Both the position numbers and the translations under genes were made by a program. From NCBI RefSeq assembly GCF_001679325.1, contig NZ_LZMX01000030.1: a stretch of DNA of 64,000 nucleotides. The stretch is one strand, 5' to 3'. The notes under the pieces were generated by a model. The model was not told the origin of the DNA. It did not search any database and saw nothing but the letters and a program-made list of their open reading frames with translations. This stretch comes from Haemophilus_D parainfluenzae_AD (GTDB taxonomy: Bacteria; Pseudomonadota; Gammaproteobacteria; Enterobacterales; Pasteurellaceae). Shown in pieces: positions 44,072 through 53,084 of the stretch (the stretch's first letter is position 1; each line of letters begins with the position of its first letter).

Positions 44072-45154
44072 TTAATCGACATATTCTGTTATAACACGCG
44101 GAGTTAATTTTGTAATCAATTCATAGCTTAAAATACCACTGTATTTAGCTACCGTTTCAATTGGTAATTCCTTACCCCATAAAATCACTTCATCACCCAC
44201 TTTATCTTGGCTATCTGCGCCTAAATCTACCGTTAGCATATCCATTGAGACGCGACCGACAATCGGAACAATTCGACCGTTTAGATAAACTGGCGTACCT
44301 TCTGGCACATCACGCGGATAACCATCACCGTAACCAATCGCAACAACACCAATTTTGGTATCTTTCGGACTGGTCCAAATGCCACCATAGCCAACAGGTT
44401 CACCTTTTTTATGTTCACGTACAGCAAGCAAAGATGACGTTAAATTCATCACGGGAGTTAAACCAAATTCAGCACCGACAGTATCCGTTGGTGAAATACC
44501 ATACATAATAATACCAGGACGAATGCAATCTAAATGGGCTTCTGGCCAGAATAAAATCCCGCCTGATGCGGCGATAGTTCGATCACCCTCTTTATTTTTT
44601 GTGGCTTGAAGGAAGCGATCCAATTGAACTTGAGTATAATCAGAATCTAGTTCATCAGCACGACTAAAATGACTCACAAAACCTAAGTGCGGTTGAATTT
44701 GAGGGAGTTTTTTCAGCTCTTGATAAAAATAATCCACTTCATCAAGTGATACACCTAAACGGTGCATACCCGTATCAATCTTCAACCAAACTTTGATTGG
44801 ACTTGGTACTACAGCTCGTTTTAGTGCTTCAAGCTGTTCACGGTTATGTACCACGGTTTCAATGTTATTTACCGCAATAATCGGTAAATCTTTTTCATCA
44901 AAAAAGCCTTCTAGCAATAAGATTGGTTTGATAATACCGTTAGAGCGTAAAGATAATGCCTCTTCTAAACGAGCTACAGCAAAGCAATCTACCATGCTTT
45001 CTAAAGCAGACGAGACAAATACCACACCGTGACCATATGCGTTTGCCTTTACCACGGCAATAATTTTGCTATGTGGCGCTTTTTCTTTAATAACTTGTAA
45101 ATTATGTTTTAAGGCAAGCGAACTGATTTTCGCTGTTGCCGGTTTTACGTTCAT
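44072..45154 (-). CDS. alr: Alanine racemase
   Basis: PLP enzyme that makes D-alanine for peptidoglycan. The PLP lysine is in IAVVKANAYGHG near residue 32-43. KIDTGMHRLGV near 130-140 and the C-terminal catalytic tyrosine region with VAIGYGDGYPRDVP near 255-268 are intact, followed by VGRVSMDMLTVDLG. Length 360 is normal. It lies 24 bases after dnaB and 56 bases before pgi, an order shared with H. influenzae. Confidence 0.96.
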   Translation of the reverse strand: MNVKPATAKISSLALKHNLQVIKEKAPHSKIIAVVKANAYGHGVVFVSSALESMVDCFAVARLEEALSLRSNGIIKPILLLEGFFDEKDLPIIAVNNIETVVHNREQLEALKRAVVPSPIKVWLKIDTGMHRLGVSLDEVDYFYQELKKLPQIQPHLGFVSHFSRADELDSDYTQVQLDRFLQATKNKEGDRTIAASGGILFWPEAHLDCIRPGIIMYGISPTDTVGAEFGLTPVMNLTSSLLAVREHKKGEPVGYGGIWTSPKDTKIGVVAIGYGDGYPRDVPEGTPVYLNGRIVPIVGRVSMDMLTVDLGADSQDKVGDEVILWGKELPIETVAKYSGILSYELITKLTPRVITEYVD

Positions 45155-45177
45155 TTTTCTAATCCGTTCTATCTTGC

Positions 45178-46584
45178 CTAATAATCATCTCTGTATTCAC
45201 GCTGTTCGGCAAGGTTATCAAAGCGTGAGAATTGACCGTTAAATGCTAAACGTACACGACCAATCGGACCGTTACGTTGTTTACCAATAATAATTTCAGC
45301 AACCCCTTTATCTTCAGAATTATCGTTATACACTTCGTCACGATAAATAAACATAATTAAGTCAGCATCCTGCTCAATAGAGCCTGATTCACGCAAGTCT
45401 GAGTTTACCGGACGTTTATCTGCTCGTTGTTCCAAAGTACGGTTAAGCTGAGAAAGTGCAATCACTGGAACTTCTAATTCTTTCGCTAATGCTTTTAAAG
45501 AACGAGAAATCTCAGCAATCTCTAAGGTACGGTTATCTGAAAATGCAGGAGCGCGCATTAATTGAAGATAGTCCACCATAATCATGCTTAAGCCACCATT
45601 TTCGCGATACACACGACGTGCGCGAGAACGCAATTCTGTTGGGGTTAAACCCGATGAATCATCAATATAAAGATTGTTTTTTTGCTTAAACATTCCAAAC
45701 ACACTGGCAATTTTGCTCCATTCCGTTTCATCCAAGTTTTGACCTGTACGAATTTTGGTTTGATCTACCCGAGCAAGAGAGGCAATCATACGCATCATAA
45801 TTTGTTCTGCCGGCATCTCTAAACTGAATACTAATACTGGCTTATCACTTGCCATAGCCGCATTTTCACAAAGGTTCATTGCAAATGTGGTTTTACCCAT
45901 GGAAGGACGCGCTGCAACAATGATGAGATCCGAAGGCTGTAAACCTGCTGTTTTCTTATCTAAGTCAACAAAGCCTGTTGTGACCCCTGTCACACCACTA
46001 TGATTTTCAAGCTTACTTAAGGTATCGATTCGAGCAATAGTACTTTCCAATACGCTGATCACATTTTGTGGTCCTTCCGTTGAAGAACTGCGTTTTTCAG
46101 CGATCGCAAAGACTTCCCTTTCAGCTTCATCCAGCACCATTTTAATATCTTTGCCTTTGGGCGAATAACTGTTTTCTGCAATACGATTTCCCACGGCAAT
46201 AAGCTCACGTAAAATCGCTTTTTCACGTACGATTTCGGCATAAGCCAAAATGTTAATAGCATTTGGGGTGTTATTAGAAAGATCCGCTAAATAAGCAAAA
46301 CCGCCTACAGAATCGCTAATACCTTTCGCTTTAAGAGCTTGATCAAGGGTGATTAAATCAATCGGCGTTTGATTACGCATTAATTCTTCCATGGTTTGGA
46401 AGATCGCTTTATGCGCAAAAGTATAGAAATCCTCAGCAATGACTCTTTCAGCAATGCTATCCCAATACTGATTACTCAGCATAATACCGCCAAGAACGGC
46501 TTGTTCAGCTTCTGTGGAATGAGGCGGGATGCTAACTTGTTCAGTTTTCTTATCGGAAGATTGGATTTGTCGTTGTGATGCCAT
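45178..46584 (-). CDS. dnaB: Replicative DNA helicase DnaB
   Basis: Hexameric fork helicase. The N-terminal collar domain starts IPPHSTEAEQAVLGGIM. The RecA-like motor carries Walker A AARPSMGKTTFAMNL near residue 222-236, Walker B SMIMVDYLQLM near 333, and the C-terminal motif VIALSQLNRTLEQRADKRP and DLRESGSIEQDADLIMF. Its 468 residues are close to E. coli (471). First gene of dnaB-alr-pgi. It is the host enzyme, separate from the satellite helicase in the element to the right. Confidence 0.97.
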   Translation of the reverse strand: MASQRQIQSSDKKTEQVSIPPHSTEAEQAVLGGIMLSNQYWDSIAERVIAEDFYTFAHKAIFQTMEELMRNQTPIDLITLDQALKAKGISDSVGGFAYLADLSNNTPNAINILAYAEIVREKAILRELIAVGNRIAENSYSPKGKDIKMVLDEAEREVFAIAEKRSSSTEGPQNVISVLESTIARIDTLSKLENHSGVTGVTTGFVDLDKKTAGLQPSDLIIVAARPSMGKTTFAMNLCENAAMASDKPVLVFSLEMPAEQIMMRMIASLARVDQTKIRTGQNLDETEWSKIASVFGMFKQKNNLYIDDSSGLTPTELRSRARRVYRENGGLSMIMVDYLQLMRAPAFSDNRTLEIAEISRSLKALAKELEVPVIALSQLNRTLEQRADKRPVNSDLRESGSIEQDADLIMFIYRDEVYNDNSEDKGVAEIIIGKQRNGPIGRVRLAFNGQFSRFDNLAEQREYRDDY

Positions 46585-46689
46585 AAGGATTTCAATTTAA
46601 ACTAAAAAACTGTGCTTATGATACCGCAAATACGAGGTGGTTTTAAGAAAAAAGTGCGGTCAATATTTTCAATATTTTAGACATAAAAA

Positions 46690-46715
46690 AACGGTGGAAA
46701 AATCCACCGCTCTTT
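46690..46715 (-). terminator. pykA terminator
   Basis: CGGTGGA and TCCACCG pair over four bases, with T-rich flank on the minus strand. Confidence 0.85.
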
Positions 46716-46733
46716 TTTATTCAGTAATGTTGA

Positions 46734-48170
46734 TTATTCAACCGTTAAAGTACGACATACGTTAGTTGTACCTTCAGATTCATCACCTTGTGTTAATAAA
46801 ACAAGATCACCTGAAACTAAATAACCTTTTTCTTTTAATAGGTTAATCGCTGCTTTTGCACCTGCAGAGCTACGAGATTCACCATCAAAATGAACGGGTG
46901 TTACACCACGGTATAATGCACAACGGTTTAATGTTTCTTGAACACGAGAAAGTGCAAAGATTGGTAAACCAGAGCTAATACGTGACATTAATAATGGTGT
47001 ACGGCCAGAGTGGCTTAATGTAATGATTGCTGCAATACCGCTTAAGTGGTTCGCTGCATACATCGCAGACATTGCTACAGATTCTTCAATATCTCTGAAC
47101 TCACGATCTAAACGGTGATGAGAAACATTGATGCTAGGCATTTTTTCTGCACCTAAACATACACGTGCCATCGTTGCAACTGTTTCAGCTGGATATTGAC
47201 CTGCAGCTGTTTCTGCTGAAAGCATTACCGCATCAGTACCATCTAATACCGCATTTGCCACGTCCATTACTTCTGCACGAGTTGGCATTGGGTTGCTGAT
47301 CATTGACTCCATCATTTGAGTTGCAGTGATTACCGCACGGTTTAATTGACGTGAACGACGAATTAATTTTTTCTGTACGCCAACTAATTCAGGATCACCG
47401 ATTTCAACACCTAAGTCACCACGTGCAACCATGATCACATCGGAAGCTAGGATGATATCATCCATTGCTGCTTCATCAACGACTGTTTCAGCACGTTCAA
47501 CTTTAGCAACGATTTTCGCTTCTAAACCAGCTTGTTTTGCTAATTCACGTGCATAGTTTAAATCTGCACTTGAACGTGGGAAAGATACCGCTAAGTAATC
47601 TACACCAATACGAGCTGCAGTGATGATATCTGCTTTATCTTTTTCAGTTAATGCGTCTGCAGATAAGCCACCACCTAATTTGTTGATCCCTTTATTGTTT
47701 GATAATGGACCACCAACAGTCACTTCAGTAAATACTTTTGCACCTTCAGTAGAAAGCACTTTTAATTGAACACGGCCGTCATCTAATAAAAGAATATCGC
47801 CTGGCACAACATCTTGTGGAAGTGTTTTATAGTCTAAACCAACGGCTTCTTGATTACCTTCCCCTTTTGGTAATTCCGCATCAAGAATAAATTTATCACC
47901 AACATTTAAGAAAATTTTGCCGTCTTTAAAAGTAGAAACACGAATTTTAGGGCCTTGTAAGTCACCTAAAATTGCCACGGTTTTACCTAATTTTTTCGCG
48001 ATCGCACGAACACGCTCAGCACGCTCAATATGATCATCTGGTGTACCGTGAGAAAAGTTCATACGTACAACATTAGCGCCTGCTGCGATAATTTTTTCAA
48101 GATTGTTATCGCGGTCTGTTGCAGGACCCATTGTACATACAATCTTCGTTCTTCTTAATTTTCTAGACAT
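46734..48170 (-). CDS. pykA: Pyruvate kinase (PykA type)
   Basis: Converts phosphoenolpyruvate and ADP to pyruvate and ATP. Motifs include TKIVCTMGPAT at the N-terminus, NFSHGTPDDH, the substrate loop KVERAETVVDEAAMDDIILASDVIMVARGDLGVEIG and the catalytic TATQMMESMISNPMPTRAEVMDVANAVLDG. The C-terminal allosteric domain includes TLSHSGRTPLLMSR. Its 478 residues are closest to the AMP-activated PykA of E. coli (480). Monocistronic, with a terminator downstream and tRNA-Val divergent upstream. Confidence 0.96.
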   Translation of the reverse strand: MSRKLRRTKIVCTMGPATDRDNNLEKIIAAGANVVRMNFSHGTPDDHIERAERVRAIAKKLGKTVAILGDLQGPKIRVSTFKDGKIFLNVGDKFILDAELPKGEGNQEAVGLDYKTLPQDVVPGDILLLDDGRVQLKVLSTEGAKVFTEVTVGGPLSNNKGINKLGGGLSADALTEKDKADIITAARIGVDYLAVSFPRSSADLNYARELAKQAGLEAKIVAKVERAETVVDEAAMDDIILASDVIMVARGDLGVEIGDPELVGVQKKLIRRSRQLNRAVITATQMMESMISNPMPTRAEVMDVANAVLDGTDAVMLSAETAAGQYPAETVATMARVCLGAEKMPSINVSHHRLDREFRDIEESVAMSAMYAANHLSGIAAIITLSHSGRTPLLMSRISSGLPIFALSRVQETLNRCALYRGVTPVHFDGESRSSAGAKAAINLLKEKGYLVSGDLVLLTQGDESEGTTNVCRTLTVE

Positions 48171-48398
48171 TATCTAAACTCCACAAATGGTTACAATTTA
48201 CTTAAAGCTTTTTTAAATTTCGGCTCATCCGAGATAAAAAACGCTGCGCATTATACGCTTAAACCTGTATAAAATCAAAATAACTACTGAGACTTTTTAA
48301 ATCAGATTTTGGTTATTTTTTTAGCAGCTAAATTTAACTTAAAACAAATCCCCTTGTTTTCATCCTCAAAACTGTTTATCATCTGCCACATCTTTTAC

Positions 48399-48475
48399 GC
48401 GACTATAGCTCAGTTGGTTAGAGCACCACCTTGACATGGTGGGGGTCACTGGTTCGAGTCCAGCTAGTCGCACCA
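48399..48475 (+). tRNA. tRNA-Val (anticodon GAC)
   Basis: A 77-base cloverleaf: acceptor GCGACTA pairs with TAGTCGC, D arm around AGCTCAGTTGGTTAGAGC, anticodon stem CCACC/GGTGG with loop TTGACAT giving GAC, T arm with GGTTCGAGTCC, discriminator A and encoded CCA. The 3' part from 48453 is also the left attachment site of the adjacent element, which therefore regenerates the tRNA end on integration. Confidence 0.96.
48453..48475 (+). repeat. Left attachment site (attL) in the tRNA-Val 3' end
   Basis: The 23 bases from TTCGAGTC to CGCACCA recur at 62907-62928 with two substitutions and one deletion. This is the usual place for P4-type tRNA integrases. Confidence 0.7.
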
Positions 48476-48491
48476 TTTACCCTAAACACAG

Positions 48492-48519
48492 CCCCGCGAA
48501 ACTACTCGCGGGGTTTTGT
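48492..48519 (+). terminator. Terminator downstream of tRNA-Val (supplied by the element)
   Basis: CCCCGCG and CGCGGGG pair over eight bases, then TTTTGTTTTT. The original tRNA terminator appears to have moved to the right end of the element. Confidence 0.85.
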
Positions 48520-48597
48520 TTTTCCTAGTGTTTTCAAGGCTTTTCAGCCCTTTTACTTATCGCCACTAATCAGACTTAATTGTCTTTAACCGCATTT

Positions 48598-48653
48598 TTT
48601 AGTAACAAGTTTAGTAACAAGGTGATAAACTTCGAAAAATCTTGTTACTAAAA
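48598..48653. repeat. Left integrase arm-type sites upstream of int
   Basis: Two direct copies of TTAGTAACAAG and one inverted copy (CTTGTTACTAA) lie just before the integrase start. The same pair recurs at the right end, and the similarity extends past the repeats (AAACTTCGAAAAAT here versus AGACTTTGAAAAAT there). Likely integrase or AlpA binding sites; the inverted copy may also control int. Confidence 0.65.
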
Positions 48654-48663
48654 CTAAGGAAAA

Positions 48664-49884
48664 ATGATGCCTCGTGTTACTAAACCGCTCACAAATACCG
48701 AAGTAGATAAAGCGAAAACAAAGGATAAAGAATACAATCTAAGTGATGGTAACGGTCTTTTTTTACGCATTAAGCCTACCGGTGCTAAGGCTTGGATTTT
48801 CAATTATTATCACCCAGTAACAAATAAACGCACTTCTTTTACTATTGGAACTTATCCAGCTATAACACTTGCGCAAGCTCGCCAAAAACGCGAAGAATAT
48901 CGCGCCCTACTCGCTCAAAGTATCGATCCGCAAGAATACACAAAAGAACAAGAACTAATTAAAAACGGACAGAACGAAAATACTTTCTATAAAGTCGCTT
49001 TACTTTGGAAAGAAAAAAGAAGTAAAGAAATTGAGCCTATGACAATGGAAAAGAATTGGGCAAGATTAGAAAACTATCTATTCCCTACTCTTGGAAATTA
49101 CCCTATCGATCAGATTACTTCCCCTTTATTGATTAAAACTGTTCGACCATTAAATGAAAAAGGTTTCAATGATACGCTGCACCGTTTATTAAACCTCGCT
49201 AATCAGATTTTAAATTATGCGGTAACAATAGGATTGATTTCGTTTAATTCTTGCTTGAAAGCATCTGATGCTTACCATAAAGAGCCTCAAAAACATCACC
49301 CAGCAATCAAACCGGAAGAACTACCGAAACTATTACAAGACTTCAAAAATTCAAACAGGGATTATCTAACAAAGGTTTTGTTCCGCTGGCAATTACTTTC
49401 TATGGTTCGTCCGGCTGAGGCGGTTTCTGTTGAATGGTCTGAAATTGATTTCGATAAGAAACTATGGACTATTCCAGCAATCAAAATGAAAAAAACAAGA
49501 CAAGGGCAATTTCCTCACATTGTTCCGCTTTCATCTTTAATGATGGATATTCTGAAAGAATTGAAACCTATAACAGGTGATGACAAATTCGTATTTTCTC
49601 ACTATCACAAGCCTAACCAATCAGCTAGTAAAGAACTAATAGCTAACGCATTGAGAAAAATAGGTTACAAAGGGATTCAAGATGCTCACGGATTAAGATC
49701 GATAGCTAGAACGTTTTTAGAAGATCGGCAAGTTGATTTCCGTATTGCTGAAAGTTGTCTTGCTCATAGCATTGGGAACAAAACAAGTCAATCGTATAAC
49801 CACTACGATTATGTAAAACTCCGCCGCCCTGTGATGCAATTATGGAGTGATTTTGTGGAGCAATGCGAAAAAGAAAGCGTGTGA
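48664..49884 (+). CDS. int: P4-type tyrosine integrase
   Basis: Site-specific recombinase that moves the element in and out of tRNA-Val. The N-terminal DUF4102 arm-binding domain (TNTEVDKAKTKDKEYNLSDGNGLFLRIKPTG) is typical of P4-like integrases. The catalytic residues are Arg in SMVRPAEAVSVEW near 249, HGLRS (His-x-x-Arg) near 341, His in LAHSIGN and the nucleophile Tyr in SQSYNHYD near 377. Length 406 is normal. AAGGA sits immediately upstream; ATG 48667 would have better spacing than ATG 48664. It points away from the attachment site, opposite to all other element genes. Confidence 0.95.
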   Translation: MMPRVTKPLTNTEVDKAKTKDKEYNLSDGNGLFLRIKPTGAKAWIFNYYHPVTNKRTSFTIGTYPAITLAQARQKREEYRALLAQSIDPQEYTKEQELIKNGQNENTFYKVALLWKEKRSKEIEPMTMEKNWARLENYLFPTLGNYPIDQITSPLLIKTVRPLNEKGFNDTLHRLLNLANQILNYAVTIGLISFNSCLKASDAYHKEPQKHHPAIKPEELPKLLQDFKNSNRDYLTKVLFRWQLLSMVRPAEAVSVEWSEIDFDKKLWTIPAIKMKKTRQGQFPHIVPLSSLMMDILKELKPITGDDKFVFSHYHKPNQSASKELIANALRKIGYKGIQDAHGLRSIARTFLEDRQVDFRIAESCLAHSIGNKTSQSYNHYDYVKLRRPVMQLWSDFVEQCEKESV

Positions 49885-49916
49885 ATTAGCGGCGTGTAAA
49901 AAATATTACAAAAATT

Positions 49917-50007
49917 GGTTCACCTGTTCACCTTGCCAATTTAACCTTTTATTTCATATAGTTACGGGTGAATAGGTGAACATTATTGTTCACCCTAATT
50001 GTTCACC
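49917..50007. repeat. Left GGTGAACA iteron cluster (ori or crr candidate)
   Basis: Copies of TGTTCACC/GGTGAACA at 49925, 49975, 49987 and 50000, with near copies at 49917 and 49967, in both orientations between int and the primase gene. P4 alpha protein binds repeats of the type GGTGAACAGT in its ori and crr regions, so these are likely binding sites for the neighbouring primase/helicase. Confidence 0.72.
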
Positions 50008-50056
50008 TTTTAAGAGAAAAGCATAAAAAAAGGGGCTTTCGCCCCCTTTCCCTAGT

Positions 50057-51826
50057 TTATGAATTGAACTCATCTCGGAACTCTTCATAGTTTTTGAAGT
50101 GAACATTGGAGCGATATCCATATTTTCCCTTAGTCTTAGAGAACTCAAATTTATTTTTATGTTGCGCAAATCCTTGCTTTAATGAATTTGAGAAGTTTCT
50201 CAATGTAAGGGAATTTTTAATACCGCTCGCATCAGCAAAGGCTAAGTATGCTGGATAAAGATGCGTTCTTGACTTATTGCTTTGATTCGCATTTCCTATA
50301 TACAAGCCGTCATTCTGTGGCGTAGTATAGAAATATCCGCAAAATTCGGTGATATGGTCGGATTCGCTTTTTATTTCCAAAGCCTCATCACTTGTTTGTT
50401 GCTCTTTTAAAGCAGTCTTAGCGGTTTCAGGTTGTTCAAAGGTATGTATTAGTTTGTAAATAATACCCCCTACTTCCCCCTCAATCTTATCCATGAAATT
50501 AGGGTCTCGCTCGTTTTCAGGTACTACTTTGTCAAAGTGAAAAATTACCCTTCTTCGCTCAATCCCACCGCTACGCTCTGTAAATCTAGTCGCCTCGTTA
50601 TTAACGATTAAGACTACTGCGGGAATAACCGCTTTAAATTTAGTGCGGTGTTTTGGGTCAATATTCACAGGGTCGCCCCCTGTAATACTTTTCAATCCGC
50701 CGCCATCACCACCATAACGAGATTGTTCAGGGCAAATTAGCAAAGTCTTGCCTACAAAACTTTCTCGCCCGCGCGGTTCATCTAAATCTATTAATCGCCC
50801 GCTTTCTGTGTTCTGCTCACCAGCTAATAACGTGGCAATATTAGCAAAAACAGATTTACCACTACCGCCATCGCCTGTTACTTCAAAGAATAATTGCCAG
50901 TCGTTACGATTAGTTAAAACTGCGTATAAAGCCGCTAGAATAGCGTTCTTTTTGTTTTCTTTACCACCGCTTACGAACTCTAACCATTTATCAAAATATG
51001 GCGTATTTTGCGCTGAATTTAGATATTCATGCGGAATATAAGACATTAGCCAGTTTTCCCGATAATGGGGCAAGAACTCTAACGTAGTGCGGTTTAAAGT
51101 GCCGTTATTGAAAGCAATCAACTCTTGCGCCTGTGTTCCCATTTTGGGGGATTGGATTTTGATTGTATCAATGATGCTTTCTATTGAGCGCGCACTATAA
51201 TTGAAGTCCTGTTCATCAAAGAAAGCTACTGCATTATCTAAGAACTCAAATTTATCTACTAACTGCCAGCTTATGCCGTCATAGCGATATAATTCTCGGT
51301 CTTTTGGGTTTAATGCTAAATCCATATTTAGCCACTTCGTCAAGGCTCGCGCTTTCTTATTTACTCCGTCATTTTCTTTCAGCTTTTCGGGCGGAGCTAA
51401 TTGGTCTGCGAGATCTGCCTTCTTTTTATCGGTTCGCAAGTGTTGAATGTAAGAGCTTAAATCCTCTTTCACTTGTGCGGCTGCATCAATGAGTTCCACT
51501 TCTATAGCCGAAGTGTTTTTTGCTAAATTCTGACAAATTGCGGTGATTTTCTCATGTTTTAATTCGCCATATTGAGCAATCTTCACTAACTGTTGATCTT
51601 CTTTAGCTATACGCGTTGAAGAAATATTGCTTAATTGATCCTCGCCTAGAATAACTGGTTTTTGCTTGCTTTCTAAGCCTTCCACCAACGAACATAATAA
51701 GAGCCATTCTTCACCTTTTCCGTTATCCCATGCTTTCCATGCTTTAGAGCCAGCTAGCACAAATAAATCGGAATAAGGTTCATGCGGTTGATCCGCAAGG
51801 TGCGGAGCATTAGTTAATCGAGCCAT
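50057..51826 (-). CDS. P4-type primase/helicase (SF3, D5-like)
   Basis: Replication initiator of the element. The C-terminal two-thirds is an SF3 helicase: D5 N-terminal region (residues ~150-280), Walker A GDGGSGKSVF near 320, Walker B-like TLLICPEQ near 360, and motif C VLIVNNEATRF near 408-418. A winged-helix end follows. In P4 the equivalent alpha protein also has primase and origin-binding activities; an obvious primase motif is not seen in the N-terminal 150 residues here. Length 589 versus ~777 for P4 alpha, so the N-terminal part is shortened or different. It overlaps the upstream gene by 17 bases and has GGTGAACA iterons directly downstream. Confidence 0.88.
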   Translation of the reverse strand: MARLTNAPHLADQPHEPYSDLFVLAGSKAWKAWDNGKGEEWLLLCSLVEGLESKQKPVILGEDQLSNISSTRIAKEDQQLVKIAQYGELKHEKITAICQNLAKNTSAIEVELIDAAAQVKEDLSSYIQHLRTDKKKADLADQLAPPEKLKENDGVNKKARALTKWLNMDLALNPKDRELYRYDGISWQLVDKFEFLDNAVAFFDEQDFNYSARSIESIIDTIKIQSPKMGTQAQELIAFNNGTLNRTTLEFLPHYRENWLMSYIPHEYLNSAQNTPYFDKWLEFVSGGKENKKNAILAALYAVLTNRNDWQLFFEVTGDGGSGKSVFANIATLLAGEQNTESGRLIDLDEPRGRESFVGKTLLICPEQSRYGGDGGGLKSITGGDPVNIDPKHRTKFKAVIPAVVLIVNNEATRFTERSGGIERRRVIFHFDKVVPENERDPNFMDKIEGEVGGIIYKLIHTFEQPETAKTALKEQQTSDEALEIKSESDHITEFCGYFYTTPQNDGLYIGNANQSNKSRTHLYPAYLAFADASGIKNSLTLRNFSNSLKQGFAQHKNKFEFSKTKGKYGYRSNVHFKNYEEFRDEFNS

Positions 51827-52253
51827 TATTCACCCCTTTAAGTACTCCGTTTTCAATATCATCGATGCGTTCAGCAACTACTTTTTGAAAGTATGTAAGA
51901 GTTTCAACTAAAGAAATGACAATGCTACTTTTCAGCAATCCATCAATGATTTCATCGTTAGTTAAACTCGCGACTATTTCTTCCGGATTAAGTGAAGGCG
52001 GATTCGGTGCTAGTTGTAATAAATGCTTATTAGCTGCTAACAGTTCATCGTGTAGATTTCGTAAGGTATAGAGTTTTTCAGAAGGATAACTCTCAAAAAT
52101 TTCTGCTAGTGTTACGATTGTTTCGCCTAGATAAGGTAAAGGCAAATAATGAGCCTCTCCCTCTTTCTTTTCACAATTCATCTGACTATACATAATCGCT
52201 TTTAATTCGACTGCTGTTAAATTTGAGTAGTCTAGTTTGTCATTCATATCCAT
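51810..52253 (-). CDS. Satellite hypothetical protein (147 aa)
   Basis: Not recognised. A soluble, acidic, helix-rich protein (SNLTAVELKAIMYSQMNCEKKEGEAHYLPLPYLG...) with long hydrophobic-heptad stretches and no membrane segment. Its end overlaps the primase/helicase start by 17 bases, which suggests translational coupling and a replication-linked role. A start at the internal ATG 52247 is also possible; GAGGG upstream favours 52253. Confidence 0.65.
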   Translation of the reverse strand: MDMNDKLDYSNLTAVELKAIMYSQMNCEKKEGEAHYLPLPYLGETIVTLAEIFESYPSEKLYTLRNLHDELLAANKHLLQLAPNPPSLNPEEIVASLTNDEIIDGLLKSSIVISLVETLTYFQKVVAERIDDIENGVLKGVNNGSIN

Positions 52254-52254
52254 C

Positions 52255-52647
52255 TTATTTGCCCTCGCTAACGATTAATTTTTGTTTTTCAATATTTTCA
52301 ACTTGTAACTGCTCAATCTGCTCTACCACTTCAACAAGCTTATGGATTAAGTAGTTATTTGCTTGATTAAAGCCTTTTAACGCTCCGTGCTTATCATTAA
52401 TTTCAGCACCTTGCGACTTAGCCATTTCATTAAGTAACTTTGAGCCAGCTTTTAATCTCACTACTAAATCAGCTAGTTCATTACGGAATTTCACTTTGTG
52501 ATGAAACTCGTCCGGATAAACTTCAAGGCATCGTTTGTTACTATCAAGGATTAATTGAAATTGGCGCGAAAGTTGAGAATATTTCACCATTAACGGATTG
52601 AATGGCTCTTTACCTTTAACTTTTCTTTTTAGTGTTTGTTTACGCAT
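52255..52647 (-). CDS. Satellite hypothetical protein (130 aa)
   Basis: Not recognised. The basic N-terminus (RKQTLKRKVKGKEPF) is followed by predicted helices with coiled-coil character, ending LVEVVEQIEQLQVENIEKQKLIVSEGK. The stop lies one base before the next gene's start, and its own start overlaps the upstream gene end, so it sits tightly within the same operon. A DNA-binding or assembly role is possible, but nothing specific supports one. Confidence 0.65.
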   Translation of the reverse strand: MRKQTLKRKVKGKEPFNPLMVKYSQLSRQFQLILDSNKRCLEVYPDEFHHKVKFRNELADLVVRLKAGSKLLNEMAKSQGAEINDKHGALKGFNQANNYLIHKLVEVVEQIEQLQVENIEKQKLIVSEGK

Positions 52648-52843
52648 TTACTTTCCCTCTTCTGATTGTCGCTGCTTTCTTAATTTGCTCGATTGATGCC
52701 TCTAGTCCTTTGTAGTGTCCTGTGTGTAGATAATCCTCTGCGAAGGCCAAGAATTGTCTAATACGTTTACAGGCTTTTTCTAATTGCTCCGGTGTCGGTG
52801 TGTAAGGTGTTTTAAATGCCTTGACCGTTTTTGTTTTTCTCAT
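52640..52843 (-). CDS. Satellite hypothetical protein (67 aa)
   Basis: Not recognised. Small and strongly basic (MRKTKTVKAFKTPYTPTPEQLEKACKRIRQFLAFAEDYLH...IRRGKVNA). Overlaps the next gene by eight bases (ATG within its end), a hallmark of coupled phage operons. It lies 10 bases after the upstream gene. Confidence 0.6.
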   Translation of the reverse strand: MRKTKTVKAFKTPYTPTPEQLEKACKRIRQFLAFAEDYLHTGHYKGLEASIEQIKKAATIRRGKVNA

Positions 52844-52853
52844 TTCCTACCCC

Positions 52854-53084
52854 TTATTTTTTCTCAATAAACTCAATGCGTTCTTCCATATCAATCTTGA
52901 TATAATTCAATAGGTTCTTGATGCCTTTGATAGTGTTTGCGATATCAAAAGAATCCATTTCATTGAATAAATCAGGGTTAATTGATAATGCTAAGAGCGT
53001 GCTTTCTACTTGTCCTAGTCCATCAATATGGAGCTTTAACATTTCAAGCTGACATTGTTCTACTTGGATAATGCGGTTAGTCAT
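52854..53084 (-). CDS. Satellite hypothetical protein (77 aa)
   Basis: Not recognised. I start at ATG ending at 53084 (MTNRIIQVEQCQLEML), which is preceded by a strong GGAGGTG ribosome site and overlaps the end of the Icd-like gene by eight bases; an in-frame extension to 53165 would run deep into that gene. Helical, with HIDGLGQVESTLLALSINPDLFNEMDSFDIANTI. This shape is seen in many small satellite proteins, with no assigned job. Confidence 0.62.
   Translation of the reverse strand: MTNRIIQVEQCQLEMLKLHIDGLGQVESTLLALSINPDLFNEMDSFDIANTIKGIKNLLNYIKIDMEERIEFIEKK

Noticed and set aside
2943..46660. Repeated AAGTGCGGT elements as CRISPR or IS-derived repeats
   Set aside because: They are 9-10 base uptake signals, dispersed, in both orientations, with no spacer periodicity. 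No CRISPR array was found.
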